Positions 1 to 9,280 of a stretch of DNA of 64,000 nt are shown one piece after another. Position numbers and translations under genes: made by a program. The stretch covers positions 62,001 through 126,000 of the forward strand of contig UVIF01000012.1 of NCBI GenBank assembly GCA_900596015.1, read 5' to 3'. The notes beneath the pieces were generated by a model. The model had not been told where the DNA came from. It did no database searches and saw only the letters and a program-made list of their open reading frames with translations. Every line of letters starts with the position of its first letter. The first letter of the stretch is position 1. The DNA is from Pseudomonas viridiflava (GTDB lineage: Bacteria; Pseudomonadota; Gammaproteobacteria; Pseudomonadales; Pseudomonadaceae).

Positions 1-750
1 CCTGCAGCGCGCCGACAAGGGGTTGTCGAATACTTGCTCGGGCGTACCCTGCTCTTCCACCAGACCTTGATGCAGAAACACCACCTCGCTGGAGACCTGC
101 CGGGCAAAGCCCATCTCGTGTGTCACCAGCAGCATGGTACGGCCTTCTTCGGCCAGGTTGCGAATAACCGCAAGTACCTCCTGGACCATTTCCGGATCCA
201 GCGCCGAGGTTGGCTCGTCGAACAGAATAACCTTGGGCTGCATGGCCAGGGTGCGGGCAATCGCTGCACGTTGTTGCTGGCCGCCGGAAAGCTCGTTCGG
301 ATAGGCGTGGCGCTTGTCGGCGATACCCACCTTGGCCAGCAGCGCCTCGGCCACTTCGATCGCTTCGGCGCGGCTTTGCCCCAGCACGCGGCGCGGTGCC
401 TCGATGATGTTGTCGAGCACGCTCATGTGCGGCCACAGGTTGAAGTTCTGGAAGACGAAACCGATCTGGCTGCGCAGCCGGTTGATCTGGCGGCTGTCGG
501 CGGCGATCAGCTCGCCGTTGCGAGCGGCCTTGAGCTTGAGTGCTTCACCGGCAACCAGGATCTCGCCCTGATGGGGGTTTTCCAGCAGGTTGATGCAGCG
601 CAGCAGGGTCGACTTGCCGGAGCCGGACGAACCGAGGATGGAAATCACCGCGCCGTCATTGGCGGCCAGCGATATGCCCTTGAGCACGTCCAGTGCACCG
701 TAGCGCTTGTGCAGGTTACGGATTTCCAGAGCGGGCGTGGCCTGAGCCAT
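1..750 (-). CDS. Amino-acid ABC transporter ATP-binding protein (3' end cut by window)
   Basis: Cytoplasmic ATPase that would power uptake of a polar amino acid through a membrane permease pair. The frame reads leftward from ATG at 748-750 ([10 protein letters not shown]) and runs off the window with about 250 codons present, close to the usual 250-260. Seen: Walker [10 protein letters not shown] at residues 40-48, Q-loop FQNFNLWPH, signature LSGGQQQR and Walker [13 protein letters not shown]. This is the PAAT family (HisP/GlnQ/AotP type). The substrate cannot be read from this subunit; the permease and binding protein should lie beyond the left edge. It is divergent from gabP. Confidence 0.93.
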   Translation of the reverse strand, partial: MAQATPALEIRNLHKRYGALDVLKGISLAANDGAVISILGSSGSGKSTLLRCINLLENPHQGEILVAGEALKLKAARNGELIAADSRQINRLRSQIGFVFQNFNLWPHMSVLDNIIEAPRRVLGQSRAEAIEVAEALLAKVGIADKRHAYPNELSGGQQQRAAIARTLAMQPKVILFDEPTSALDPEMVQEVLAVIRNLAEEGRTMLLVTHEMGFARQVSSEVVFLHQGLVEEQGTPEQVFDNPLSARCR

Positions 751-1058
751 GTGCGGTCCTCATATAGGCGGGTGCGGCCTGCCGTCACCAAAGTGAACAG
801 CGAAGCGCAAAGCTAGCATAGCGCGGATGGCGAGGCTGGACTTGCAGCTTGTGTCCGATCTGCCTGGCGCGATGTGCGAAGGCACCGCAGCAGGAACGTC
901 GAACGGGCAGGGCGCGATAAAAAAGGCGCGATGTTGCCAGTTTTGCCCAGTGGAGGAAAGCGCGAATGCGGCTTGAATGTGGCAACGCGATAAGAGGCAG
1001 GTCGCACGAAGTTGCACCTGAGCCACGCAGTGCCTATGCAAAAGTTGCGCCTTTAGGT

Positions 1059-1075
1059 TGCACTGTTTTTGTGCG
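1059..1075 (+). promoter_or_regulatory. NtrC-like enhancer site upstream of gabP
   Basis: TGCAC-N7-GTGCG matches the spacing of the NtrC dyad TGCAC-N7-GTGCA with one mismatch. It lies about 160 bp upstream of the sigma-54-type promoter, a normal enhancer distance. Nitrogen control of a GABA permease would make biological sense; the assignment is inference. Confidence 0.45.
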
Positions 1076-1235
1076 AAGGTGTTACCGACGTAGTTTTTTG
1101 GTGCGGCATATCGCCCCACGCTGAGTAGTTCGGTAATGCGTCTCAGCTCGCAAAGCAAACCTCAACAGATTCAATCTGTTGGCACGAATGGCCGAGAGGT
1201 CCGTTTCAGGGCGGCAGGATATACCTTGGTACAAT

Positions 1236-1252
1236 TTGGCGCAATTTTTGCG
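1236..1252 (+). promoter_or_regulatory. Sigma-54-type promoter of gabP
   Basis: TTGGCGCAATTTTTGCG contains GG-N10-GC (GG at 1238-1239, GC at 1250-1251) and fits the RpoN consensus TGGCAC-N5-TTGC well. Transcription would start near 1263, leaving a leader of about 78 nt before the ATG at 1341. Confidence 0.65.
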
Positions 1253-1340
1253 TAAAAGATAAGGAACGGGGTGTAGCGGACTTTGCACAAGGCTCGCGAT
1301 CACCGCCGGACAGAACGCTATTCTTCGCAAAGGTAGTTTT

Positions 1341-2729
1341 ATGAGTACGCAGAATTCCACAGGTCTCGCTCAGGGACTCAAGCCGCGTCATGTAACTATG
1401 CTGTCGATCGCCGGTGTCATTGGTGCCGGCCTGTTCGTAGGTTCCGGGCACGCCATCGCCGCTGCTGGCCCTGCTGTGCTACTGGCCTATGCTGCTGCCG
1501 GCAGCCTGGTGGTGCTGGTCATGCGCATGCTCGGTGAAATGGCCGTTGCCTCGCCGGATACCGGATCGTTTTCCACCTACGCCGACCGTGCCATCGGTCA
1601 CTGGGCCGGTTTTTCCATCGGCTGGTTGTACTGGTGGTTCTGGGTGCTGGTGATTCCGCTGGAAGCCAACGCCGCCGCCTCGATCCTGCATGCCTGGATT
1701 CCTGGCGTGTCGCATTGGGTGTTCGCATTGTTGATCACCCTGGTGCTGACGGTGACCAACCTGTTCAGCGTGAAGAACTACGGTGAATTCGAATTCTGGT
1801 TCGCGCTGATCAAGGTGCTGGCAATCATTGCCTTCATCGTCGTTGGCCTGGGCGCCGTGTTCGGCTTCATGCCCAACAGCCAGGTCAGCGGTGTCAGTCA
1901 CCTCACCGATACCATGGGCTTCATGCCCAACGGGCTGGGTGCCGTCGTCGCCGCCATGCTGACCACCATGTTTTCGTTCATGGGTACCGAGATCGTCACC
2001 ATTGCTGCCGCCGAATCGAAGAACCCAGGTCAGCAGATCTCCAAGGCCACCAACTCGGTGATCTGGCGGATCTTCCTGTTCTACCTGGTTTCGATCTTCC
2101 TGGTGGTTGCCCTGGTGCCGTGGAACGACCCGCGCCTGGCCGAGCTGGGCTCGTACCAGACCGTTCTCGAGCTGATCGGCATCCCCAACGCCAAGCTGAT
2201 CGTCGATATCGTGGTATTGGTTGCCGTAACCAGCTGCCTGAACTCGGCGCTGTACACCGCGTCGCGCATGCTGTTCTCCCTCAGCAAGCGCGGCGACGCG
2301 CCTGCTGCCGCGCAGAAAACCTCGAAGTCCGGCACTCCGTCGGTGGCCGTGCTGATGTCTACCGCGGCCGCATTCGTGGCCGTGATCGCCAACTACGTCG
2401 CCCCAGCGGCGGTGTTCGACTTCCTGCTCGCCACTTCCGGCGCCATCGCGTTGCTGGTGTACCTGGTGATCGCCGTGTCGCAACTGCGCATGCGCCGCAA
2501 GCGCGAGCTGGCCGGTGAGAAGATCGACTTCAAAATGTGGCTGTTCCCCGGCCTCACCTATCTGGTCATCCTGTTCATCGTCGCGGTGCTCACTACCATG
2601 GCCCTGCGCGAAGACCACCGAGTGGAAATCCTCGCCACCGGTGGCCTGGCCATCGCGGTGGTCGTCGCCGGGCTGATCGTCTCCAGCCGCCGCAAGGCGG
2701 GTAATGCGCGAGTTGCGCTAAGCCGCTGA
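1341..2729 (+). CDS. gabP: GABA permease GabP (APC superfamily)
   Basis: Inner-membrane symporter for 4-aminobutyrate, 462 aa, the usual length. The start of the protein (LKPRHVTMLSIAGVIGAGLFVG) is the conserved first transmembrane segment of the amino acid/polyamine/organocation family, and about 12 hydrophobic helices follow. SMLGEMAVASPDTGSFSTYA-type sequence after helix 2 and the FSFMGTEIVTIAAAES block are typical of GabP/AnsP. The ATG at 1341 follows AAAGGTAG. It stands alone behind the sigma-54-type promoter and is closed by a terminator at 2751-2782. Substrate is from family resemblance; a related beta-alanine or other amino-acid permease is possible. Confidence 0.85.
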   Translation: MSTQNSTGLAQGLKPRHVTMLSIAGVIGAGLFVGSGHAIAAAGPAVLLAYAAAGSLVVLVMRMLGEMAVASPDTGSFSTYADRAIGHWAGFSIGWLYWWFWVLVIPLEANAAASILHAWIPGVSHWVFALLITLVLTVTNLFSVKNYGEFEFWFALIKVLAIIAFIVVGLGAVFGFMPNSQVSGVSHLTDTMGFMPNGLGAVVAAMLTTMFSFMGTEIVTIAAAESKNPGQQISKATNSVIWRIFLFYLVSIFLVVALVPWNDPRLAELGSYQTVLELIGIPNAKLIVDIVVLVAVTSCLNSALYTASRMLFSLSKRGDAPAAAQKTSKSGTPSVAVLMSTAAAFVAVIANYVAPAAVFDFLLATSGAIALLVYLVIAVSQLRMRRKRELAGEKIDFKMWLFPGLTYLVILFIVAVLTTMALREDHRVEILATGGLAIAVVVAGLIVSSRRKAGNARVALSR

Positions 2730-2750
2730 TTGATTGGACCGCTGGAATGC

Positions 2751-2782
2751 AAAGGCCGCTGTCGGTGATGACAGCGGCCTTT
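2751..2782 (+). terminator. Rho-independent terminator after gabP
   Basis: Perfect 13-bp stem AAAGGCCGCTGTC / GACAGCGGCCTTT with a 6-nt loop, followed by TGTTGTTT. It lies 22 bp past the gabP stop. The A-rich 5' side means it could also act for the leftward small gene at 2833-3054. Confidence 0.85.
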
Positions 2783-2832
2783 GTTGTTTCTGCGGGCCTG
2801 TAAGCCGGGGCAAGCGTGCCTGGCTCGGCGTG

Positions 2833-3054
2833 TCAGCCGCTCAAGTCATCCAGTTCCCTCGCTTCGGAATCGCTTGTCCGCGCCTTGGCAGGTGGTTTGA
2901 GGAACGCTTGTTTCCATTCCGGCCACTGCTCGACCTTCCGCCGGCACAAGGCAAGATGGTTGAGAAACGTCTGCTTCTTCGAAGTCATGGCTGACTGCTC
3001 GCCGATTGACTGCAAGGCGGGCGAGAGGTGTTCGGACTTTTGATCGGCATGCAT
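2833..3054 (-). CDS. Hypothetical small basic protein, 73 aa
   Basis: Unrecognised function. I start it at ATG 3052-3054 (MHADQKSEHL) because CGGAG lies 6 nt upstream; the open frame continues further upstream without a better start. The protein is soluble-looking, with a central stretch MTSKKQTFLNHLALCRRKVEQWPEWKQ-like in composition (basic, two tryptophans, one cysteine) and an acidic tail ending ARELDDLSG. A methionine at residue 24 (MTSKKQTF) could be a shorter start. It sits alone between gabP and tRNA-Phe. Confidence 0.55.
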   Translation of the reverse strand: MHADQKSEHLSPALQSIGEQSAMTSKKQTFLNHLALCRRKVEQWPEWKQAFLKPPAKARTSDSEARELDDLSG

Positions 3055-3256
3055 GCTGACTCCGTGTGCTTGCTCTTGATCCGTCCTTTGATCGTTGGGT
3101 GGCTCCCGGTGTTTATCGAGAGATAAGCGCGAAGCCTGAAAGATAGCCGATGAGCCTGTAGGGGGGCAGACGTGAATAGGTTCGAGAGGTAACAGCATAT
3201 GTGAGCATGGCAGGGGTACGAGGAAGCCACTCAGCCCTCAAATCCCGCCCAATAAA

Positions 3257-3286
3257 AAACCCCTGAATCTTTCAATTCAGGGGTTT
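3257..3286 (-). terminator. Terminator downstream of tRNA-Phe
   Basis: 12-bp stem AAACCCCTGAAT / ATTCAGGGGTTT with a 6-nt loop and a run of A on the left that reads as a U tract on the minus strand. It begins 11 bp past the tRNA 3' end. Confidence 0.85.
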
Positions 3287-3297
3287 CTCGGTATTAG

Positions 3298-3373
3298 TGG
3301 TGCCCAGAGACGGAATCGAACCGCCGACACGGGGATTTTCAATCCCCTGCTCTACCGACTGAGCTATCTGGGC
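3298..3373 (-). tRNA. tRNA-Phe (GAA)
   Basis: 76-nt cloverleaf read on the minus strand, beginning GCCCAGATAGCTCAGTCGGT and ending with an encoded CCA at 3300-3298. The anticodon loop is TTGAAAA, anticodon GAA. Acceptor stem GCCCAGA pairs with TCTGGGC; the T loop is GGTTCGATTCC. It closely resembles E. coli tRNA-Phe. Confidence 0.97.
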
Positions 3374-3383
3374 AACGGGGCGC

Positions 3384-3412
3384 ATTAAACTGGTTTTTCG
3401 ACGGGTCGTCAA
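3384..3412 (-). promoter_or_regulatory. Sigma-70 promoter of tRNA-Phe with GC-rich discriminator
   Basis: Minus strand: -35 TTGACG (3412-3407), 17-bp spacer, -10 TTTAAT (3389-3384), then GCGCCCC before the tRNA. The GC-rich discriminator is the kind associated with stringent control of stable RNA. Confidence 0.75.
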
Positions 3413-3465
3413 GCGTGATGTCGAAAAAAATTTTAATCATTACCGTCGCTTACGATTTTGCTGGG

Positions 3466-3738
3466 TTATTCGGCGGGTGGTACGTAGCCGTCGGCCTTGG
3501 CGTATTCCTCGCCGGACAGGTACTTGTCCATTTCGCCCTGGAGGAATTTGCGGTCTTCGGCGTTCATCATGTTCAGGCGGCGCTCGTTGATCAGCAGCGT
3601 CTGGTGTTTCTGCCAGTCGCCCCAGGCTTGCTGGGAGACGTGGTTGTAGATGTCTTCGCCCTTGGCGCCGGGGTAGGGGGGGCGTTCCAGGCCAGGCAGT
3701 TCTTCTTTGTACTTGCGGCACAGTACGGTGCGGGTCAT
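3466..3738 (-). CDS. yggX: Fe(II)-trafficking / oxidative damage protection protein YggX
   Basis: 90-aa cytosolic protein that protects iron-sulfur clusters and limits Fenton damage. The N terminus [18 protein letters not shown], with its conserved cysteine at residue 7, is diagnostic, as is [18 protein letters not shown]. Length is normal. The ATG shares its A with the mutY stop (TAATG at 3738), so the two are translationally coupled; the yggX-mutY pairing is conserved in gamma-proteobacteria. Confidence 0.96.
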   Translation of the reverse strand: MTRTVLCRKYKEELPGLERPPYPGAKGEDIYNHVSQQAWGDWQKHQTLLINERRLNMMNAEDRKFLQGEMDKYLSGEEYAKADGYVPPAE

Positions 3739-4802
3739 TACAGATCTCCTGCGTTCAAGGCGTCGGCTGCGTGTTGCAGCAGCTTCTTCACCGGGGCTGC
3801 GAGGCCCAGGCGCGGCGGTGTGGCGAGGTTATACCAGAGCCAGTCGGCCTCGGCCACGTGGTGGGCGGTCTGTTCGACCTGCACCAGCCAGGGGTCGATG
3901 GCCAGTTGGAAATGGCTGAAGGTGTGTGTCAGGGCCGGCAACTGGCGGCGTGCGAGCATGTGCAGTGCGTGCTGGTCGGCAAGGTGATCGAGGTCGCTCA
4001 GGTCATCGAGCTGCGGAAGGCTCCACAGGCCGCCCCACAAGCCCGTTGAGGGCCTGCGGTAGAGCAGGATGGCGCCGTCGCGGTTGGCGAGCAGGGGCAT
4101 CAGCGTTGCGCGTTGCGGAATGGTCTTGCGCGGCTTGGGCACCGGGTAGCGGATTTCCAGGCCGAGCATGTGCGCTTCACAGCTCTTTTCCAGCGGGCAC
4201 AGCAGGCAGCTGGGCTTGCTGCGGGTGCACAGCGTGGCGCCCAGATCCATCATTGCCTGGGTGTAGTGGTTCACCCGGGTTTGCGGGGTCAGGCGCTCGG
4301 CGGTGGCCCACAGCGCCTTGGCCACCTTCGGCTCGCCTGGGTAACCTTCCTGCGCGGTGTAGCGGGCAAGCACGCGCTTGACGTTGCCGTCGAGGATCGG
4401 CGCGCGCAGGCCCATGCTGATGCTGGCGATGGCCCCGGCCGTGGACAGGCCGATGCCGGGCAGCTCGACCAGCTTCTCCACGTCGCGGGGAAACTCGCCG
4501 CCGTGCTCGCTCATCACGATTTTCGCGGTTTTCTGCAGGTTGCGCGCGCGGGTGTAGTAGCCCAGCCCGGTCCACAGGTGCAGCACTTCGTCTTCCGGCG
4601 CCTCGGCCAGCGCCTGCACCGTGGGCAGCGCGGCCATGAAGCGGTCGAAGTAGTTCAGCACCGTGCTGACCTGGGTCTGCTGCAGCATGATTTCCGACAC
4701 CCATACCCGGTACGGGTTGATGCCCTGTTGCCAGGGCAGATCATGCCGGCCATTGCGGTCGTACCATTCCAGCACGGCGCTGGAAAACTGCTCGGGGCTC
4801 AT
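3738..4802 (-). CDS. mutY: Adenine DNA glycosylase MutY
   Basis: Removes adenine mispaired with 8-oxoguanine; works with MutM (also in this window) and MutT. 354 aa. Catalytic Glu37 ([12 protein letters not shown]), helix-hairpin-helix LPGIG at 114-118, Asp138 ([11 protein letters not shown]) and the [4Fe-4S] cysteines 192, 199, 202 and 208 all fall at the E. coli positions. The C-terminal part is the NUDIX-like domain that recognises 8-oxoG. The start overlaps the asmA stop as ATGA, so it is translated from the asmA-mutY-yggX message. Confidence 0.97.
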   Translation of the reverse strand: MSPEQFSSAVLEWYDRNGRHDLPWQQGINPYRVWVSEIMLQQTQVSTVLNYFDRFMAALPTVQALAEAPEDEVLHLWTGLGYYTRARNLQKTAKIVMSEHGGEFPRDVEKLVELPGIGLSTAGAIASISMGLRAPILDGNVKRVLARYTAQEGYPGEPKVAKALWATAERLTPQTRVNHYTQAMMDLGATLCTRSKPSCLLCPLEKSCEAHMLGLEIRYPVPKPRKTIPQRATLMPLLANRDGAILLYRRPSTGLWGGLWSLPQLDDLSDLDHLADQHALHMLARRQLPALTHTFSHFQLAIDPWLVQVEQTAHHVAEADWLWYNLATPPRLGLAAPVKKLLQHAADALNAGDL

Positions 4803-7027
4803 CGGTTGAACAGACCTCGCAATGCGTCTTTGAGTTTGGGATCGACCTTGTCGCCCAGTTTTTCTTCGAGCTTCTCGTCGATCTTGTCGCGAATACGGTC
4901 GCCGGCCAGCTTGGCGGCGACCTGGCCCAAGCCGTCACGGTCGATCCGGCAGGCCTTGGCGCCCATCTCCAGCGGGCCGCGGCAGCGCAGCGGCAGCTCG
5001 ACGCCGACGAAGCGCTCGCCCACCTGGCAGGCCGGGTCGGCGCTGGTGCCTTGTTCGCCGTCGACCACCACACCAATGCGGTAGTCCATGCCCAGCACAC
5101 GCAGATCGACGTCGCCGTTGCCCTTCACGGTCAGGCCGGGAATGCGCACGAGCAGGTCCTGGTTGCTGGCCACACCGTTACGGAACACCAGGCTGCCCTT
5201 GAGCTCCTTGAACGGCGTGTCCTTGCCACGCGGTTCGCCGTTGAGCGTTTTGCGATTGAGCACCGAGATGCCGCGGCAGATCTGCTGCTCGAGGTTGGCG
5301 TTGACCAGCACCCCGTCGTTGAGGACGAAGCTGGCGGTACCGTTGAGCGATTCGACCAGGGCTTTCTGGCTGTTGCCTGAACCGCTGAGGTTGCTGTTGA
5401 GGTTCAACAGGCCGCGCAGCGGTGGGTTGGTGTTCTGCGTCTTGATGAAGTTTTCAACGGGCACCTTGTCGATGCGTGTCTGCAACGCCAGCAGCGGCAT
5501 GTCCGGGCGCACGTCGAGCGTGCCCTGGGTGTTGAAGCTGCCGTTGTAGAGGCCGCCTGCCAGAGTCTGCAGGGTCAGCATGCCGCCCTGGCCCTGCGCC
5601 TTGAGGGTGGCGTTGTGCACAGGCAGGCCTTTGAGGGTCAGTTGGCCAATGGTCAGGTCGGCCTGCACGTCCAGGGCGCGCAGACGCTCCACGGGCAGCA
5701 GGCGGTCATCGCTCCAGGCGCCGCGGGTCGGGGGCTCCGGCAGCGGTGATTCGCCGGAGGCGACTGCGGCCGCTTCGCTGTTCTGCACTTCGGCCTGGCG
5801 CGCCGCGCTGGCATTGGCGGCCTTTTCGGTCTTGGCCGGCAGGTAGCGGTCGGCGTTGAAGGTGTCGCCCTTGAGCTGCAGGCGCAGGGCCTGGCGGGCA
5901 AAATCCTCTACGGCGATGCGGCCGGTGAAGGTGCTGTCGTCCAGTTTCAGCGTCAGGTCTTCCAGGCCAAGGCTGTCGCGGGTGCCCTGCAGGCGGCTGA
6001 CCAGCTCGAACTTGCCCAGGCTGCCCGGTGCCATCGCCGGCAGCGGTTGGCCGATGCCGTCGAAGAAGGCGCGCAGGTCGAACTCGGCAATCGACAGGCC
6101 GCCGGTGAGCTGAGGGTCGCTGTCCAGATTGCGCACGCGCAGTTCGCCCAGCGCGCGCAGCTGATTGGCGGCCAGCTTGAGGCCAGTCCATTCGGCGACG
6201 TTGGCGGACTGGTCGAGCAGCAACTGCCCCTGCGCGCTGAAGGTCACGGTCTTGCCCTGCAGCGGGTCGCCCGAGGCTTCACCGCTCAGGCGCATGTCTT
6301 CGAGCTGGTAGCGCTTGAGCACGCGGTCGAAGCGAAGCTCGCCGGCAAGCTCGGTACGGGCCCGCACGACCGGCTGGTTGGTGCCCAGGAAAGCGGTCAG
6401 TTTCAGCGGAATGTCCGCGCCTTCATGGACGGCGCCGGTGCTCAGCTGGATGCTTTCGGCGGTGTACATGCGGCCTGTGCGCACGTCGTTGTACTGCACG
6501 CGGGCGTTGTTCACGGTAAGGCTGTCGATGTCGAGCTTGACCGGGCGCGAGGGCGCCTGCGGTTTGCCCGGCTCGGTGACTGCCGGTGCATTCGGGTCGG
6601 TGGCGTCGGCCGTGGTGGCGGGCAGCGGCTTGCCGATGTCTTCCCAGTTGCCGTGGCCGTTGGCATCACGTTCCAGGGACAGGTTCAGGCCTTCGACCCG
6701 TACGTCGCTCATCTGCACTTCCTTGCGCAGCAGCGGCAGCACGCGCACGGACAGCCCGAGCATCTGCAGGTCGGCGAAGGGTGCCTTGGGGTTGGCGAGG
6801 GTGGCCACGCTGGCGTCATGCAGTTCCAGACCCAGCCATGGGAACAGGCTCCAGCCGATGTCCCCGTTGAGGGTCAGCTCGACGTGAGCCTTGTCCCGTG
6901 CCAGTTGGCGAATCTCGTCCTTGTAGTCGTTGGGGTCGAACAGGTGGGTGAGGGCGAAGCCCAGGGCCACCAGAATCAACAACAGACCGAGAATGCACAG
7001 GCCGAGGATTTTGCCGAACGCTTTCAT
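4799..7027 (-). CDS. AsmA family protein
   Basis: 742-aa inner-membrane-anchored periplasmic protein of the AsmA/TamB-like family, now thought to act in lipid transport to or homeostasis of the outer membrane. One N-terminal transmembrane segment (residues about 8-28) is followed by the family signature HLFDPNDYKDEIRQLA, and the C-terminal AsmA domain holds SLNGTASFVLNDGVL and a VDLRVLGMDYRIGVVV-like barrel sequence. ATG at 7025-7027. First gene of the asmA-mutY-yggX operon. Confidence 0.88.
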   Translation of the reverse strand: MKAFGKILGLCILGLLLILVALGFALTHLFDPNDYKDEIRQLARDKAHVELTLNGDIGWSLFPWLGLELHDASVATLANPKAPFADLQMLGLSVRVLPLLRKEVQMSDVRVEGLNLSLERDANGHGNWEDIGKPLPATTADATDPNAPAVTEPGKPQAPSRPVKLDIDSLTVNNARVQYNDVRTGRMYTAESIQLSTGAVHEGADIPLKLTAFLGTNQPVVRARTELAGELRFDRVLKRYQLEDMRLSGEASGDPLQGKTVTFSAQGQLLLDQSANVAEWTGLKLAANQLRALGELRVRNLDSDPQLTGGLSIAEFDLRAFFDGIGQPLPAMAPGSLGKFELVSRLQGTRDSLGLEDLTLKLDDSTFTGRIAVEDFARQALRLQLKGDTFNADRYLPAKTEKAANASAARQAEVQNSEAAAVASGESPLPEPPTRGAWSDDRLLPVERLRALDVQADLTIGQLTLKGLPVHNATLKAQGQGGMLTLQTLAGGLYNGSFNTQGTLDVRPDMPLLALQTRIDKVPVENFIKTQNTNPPLRGLLNLNSNLSGSGNSQKALVESLNGTASFVLNDGVLVNANLEQQICRGISVLNRKTLNGEPRGKDTPFKELKGSLVFRNGVASNQDLLVRIPGLTVKGNGDVDLRVLGMDYRIGVVVDGEQGTSADPACQVGERFVGVELPLRCRGPLEMGAKACRIDRDGLGQVAAKLAGDRIRDKIDEKLEEKLGDKVDPKLKDALRGLFNR

Positions 7028-7434
7028 GGGCGAGTCCTTTAGTCCGAATTTTGGAAGTTAGCGGGAGAGTATAACGTTGTGCGACTGGCGATGTTGGCGG
7101 TCCGTCGGTGCCATTTCACTGGGCACCGACGGCTGCTTCATGCGGGTAGCCCAAGGGCTTTGGGGCGCGGGTTTCGCCGGTCCGCCAAGCGCCTGCAGAG
7201 CCATCCAGGAGGATTTTGCCAACCACCCGGCAGTTCATCGCAATAAAGGGATAGCAGTTTGCTTCCATTGGTTACATCTAGTGGTAATCTCCGCCCCTTC
7301 AACTGTCCGCTGCGACTTTATGTCGCGATTTGCCAAGTGCTGCCGATAAAACAATCGATCGCCAACGCGCGTGAAGAATGTGGGCGCATTTGTGTGCAGA
7401 CAGCTGAACTACAAAAATCAACGGGGGTTACAAA
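7028..7434. other. 407-bp divergent intergenic region with an 11-bp perfect hairpin
   Basis: No gene seen. It must hold the promoters for asmA (left) and the OFA transporter (right). CCGTCGGTGCC at 7102-7112 and GGCACCGACGG at 7122-7132 form a perfect inverted repeat with a 9-nt loop, role unknown. No confident -10/-35 pair could be chosen. Confidence 0.5.
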
Positions 7435-9093
7435 ATGAGCAGTAGTCTTTCGGGCGGCGGCGCGGGTGCCCAGCCAGGATTCCTGTCCAAGGAGCGGATC
7501 ATCGCCAAGCCTGGCTTCAACCGCTGGCTGGTTCCACCAGCAGCGTTGGCCATTCACTTGTGCATCGGCATGGCGTACGGTTTTTCGGTGTTCTGGCTGC
7601 CATTGTCCAAGGCGATCGGTATCACCGCGCCAGTGGCGTGCGCGCCCGACATGAGCTTCTTCAGCCAAGTGTTTTCATCGTCCTGTGATTGGTCGGTGTC
7701 GATGCTGAGCTGGATCTACACACTGTTCTTCATCTTCCTGGGTTGCTCGGCAGCCATCTGGGGTGGCTGGCTGGAGCACGCCGGGCCGCGCAAGGCCGGT
7801 GTGGTCTCGGCACTGTGCTGGTGCGGTGGTCTGGTCATTTCCGCGTTGGGCATCTACACCCACCAGATCTGGCTGATGTGGCTGGGCTCGGGCGTGATCG
7901 GCGGTATCGGCCTGGGGCTGGGCTACATTTCCCCGGTATCGACCCTGATCAAGTGGTTCCCGGACAAGCGCGGCATGGCTACCGGCATGGCGATCATGGG
8001 CTTCGGTGGCGGCGCCATGGTCGGCGCACCGCTGGCAGCGGTCCTGATGGGCCATTTCGCCTCGCCTACCAGCGTCGGCGTGTGGCAGAGCTTCCTGGTG
8101 ATGGCGGCGATCTACTTCGTCTTCATGATCGGCGGCGCATTGTCCTACCGCGTACCGCCCACCGGTTGGAAGCCTGAAGGCTACGTCGCTCCGGCGAAGA
8201 AGGCCAAGGGCATGATCACCAACCGCCACGTACACGTGAACGTGGCCTGGAAGACCCCTCAGTTCGCCCTGGTGTGGCTGGTACTGTGCCTCAACGTTTC
8301 CGCAGGTATCGGTATCCTCGGCATGGCTTCGCCGCTGCTGCAGGAAGTGTTCGGCGGCAAGCTGCTGGGCGTGGACCTGGCGTTCAACCAGCTGGACTCG
8401 GCGCAACTGGCGCAGATCGCTGCCATCGCGGCGGGCTTCACCGGCCTGCTCAGCCTGTTCAACATCGGCGGACGGTTCTTCTGGGCTTCGTTCTCTGACT
8501 ACATCGGCCGCAAGGTGACCTACTTCGTGTTCTTCGCCCTGGGCGTGGCACTGTACGCCTCGGTACCAACCCTGGGTCATTCGGGCAGCATCGCGCTGTT
8601 CGTGGCAGCCTTCTGCATCGTGCTGTCGATGTACGGCGGCGGCTTCGCCACGGTTCCGGCCTACCTGGCCGACCTGTTCGGCACGCAGATGGTCGGCGCC
8701 ATCCACGGTCGCCTGTTGACCGCCTGGGCCGTGGCCGGTGTGCTGGGTCCGGTGCTGGTGACCAACCTGCGTGACTACCAACTGGCGCAGGGCGTTCCCC
8801 GCGCGGCCGTGTACGACACCACGTTGTACATCCTCTCCGGTTTGCTGGTGCTGGGTTTCATCTGCAACGCGCTGGTGCGTCCGGTGGCCGACAAGTACTT
8901 CATGACCGATGCCGAGCTCAAGGCCGAGCAGGCGCTGGGCCATGACAAAGGTGCAGACGGCACGACCGTGCTGGAGTGGAAGGCCAATCCGGCTTCCAAG
9001 CCACTGGCCATCGCTGCCTGGCTGGCCGTGGGCATTCCGCTGGCGTGGGGTGTGTGGGTGACCCTGCAGAAGACGGCGGTGCTGTTTCACTGA
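7435..9093 (+). CDS. OFA-type major facilitator transporter
   Basis: 552-aa inner-membrane transporter of the MFS oxalate/formate antiporter (OFA) family. Seen: first helix with GFSVFWLPLSKAIG, the loop motif GGWLEHAGPRKAG, FPDKRGMATGMAIMGFGGGA (typical of OFA proteins) and NIGGRFFWASFSDYIGRK after helix 8. It has an extra cytoplasmic loop and a C-terminal single helix, explaining the length. The true substrate is unknown; many Pseudomonas members are called formate, oxalate or monocarboxylate transporters without proof. Start ATG after ACGGGGGTTAC. Confidence 0.82.
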   Translation: MSSSLSGGGAGAQPGFLSKERIIAKPGFNRWLVPPAALAIHLCIGMAYGFSVFWLPLSKAIGITAPVACAPDMSFFSQVFSSSCDWSVSMLSWIYTLFFIFLGCSAAIWGGWLEHAGPRKAGVVSALCWCGGLVISALGIYTHQIWLMWLGSGVIGGIGLGLGYISPVSTLIKWFPDKRGMATGMAIMGFGGGAMVGAPLAAVLMGHFASPTSVGVWQSFLVMAAIYFVFMIGGALSYRVPPTGWKPEGYVAPAKKAKGMITNRHVHVNVAWKTPQFALVWLVLCLNVSAGIGILGMASPLLQEVFGGKLLGVDLAFNQLDSAQLAQIAAIAAGFTGLLSLFNIGGRFFWASFSDYIGRKVTYFVFFALGVALYASVPTLGHSGSIALFVAAFCIVLSMYGGGFATVPAYLADLFGTQMVGAIHGRLLTAWAVAGVLGPVLVTNLRDYQLAQGVPRAAVYDTTLYILSGLLVLGFICNALVRPVADKYFMTDAELKAEQALGHDKGADGTTVLEWKANPASKPLAIAAWLAVGIPLAWGVWVTLQKTAVLFH

Positions 9094-9110
9094 TGTAGAT
9101 GCTTGAATCG

Positions 9111-9188
9111 GCGGTGGCCCGTTCGCGGCCACTGACCGCTCCTGCGGCATCCCGTAGGAGCGGTCATCGGCCGCGAAAAGGCCACCGC
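9111..9188. repeat. REP pair (long inverted repeat) between the OFA transporter and hisB
   Basis: Outer arms GCGGTGGCC (9111-9119) and GGCCACCGC (9180-9188) enclose facing REP halves around TTCGCGGCCACTGACCGCTC and GAGCGGTCATCGGCCGCGAA. It probably also ends the transporter transcript. Confidence 0.8.
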
Positions 9189-9236
9189 AGATCATCCTTT
9201 CCCCCCTCTTCTGTTCCCGTTTCCCGCCTGCGTGCC

Positions 9237-9242
9237 TATAAT
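9237..9242 (+). promoter_or_regulatory. -10 box of the histidine operon promoter
   Basis: Perfect TATAAT at 9237-9242. The hexamer 17 bp upstream is TTCCCG, a poor -35. The start would fall near 9249, leaving about 32 nt before hisB. No leader peptide with repeated His codons is seen, so attenuation of the enteric type is unlikely. Confidence 0.5.
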
Positions 9243-9280
9243 GATCACCTTTTTCGCCCAACGATTTTGCGGAGCTGGTG

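Larger units (their letters stand above)
751..1340. other. 590-bp divergent intergenic region between the ABC ATPase and gabP
   Basis: No convincing gene: short open frames here lack family resemblance and overlap each other. The right part carries a sigma-54-type promoter for gabP and an upstream NtrC-like inverted repeat, listed separately. The left part must hold the leftward start signals of the ABC ATPase gene, but no strong -10/-35 pair stands out. Confidence 0.6.

Noticed and set aside
1479..2618. Long open frame antisense to gabP (379 codons)
   Set aside because: Low-complexity His/Gln/Gly-rich translation with no family marks; a mirror of the high-GC gabP codons.
9243..9280. His leader peptide and attenuator
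   Set aside because: No run of His codons and no terminator-like stem between the -10 box and hisB.
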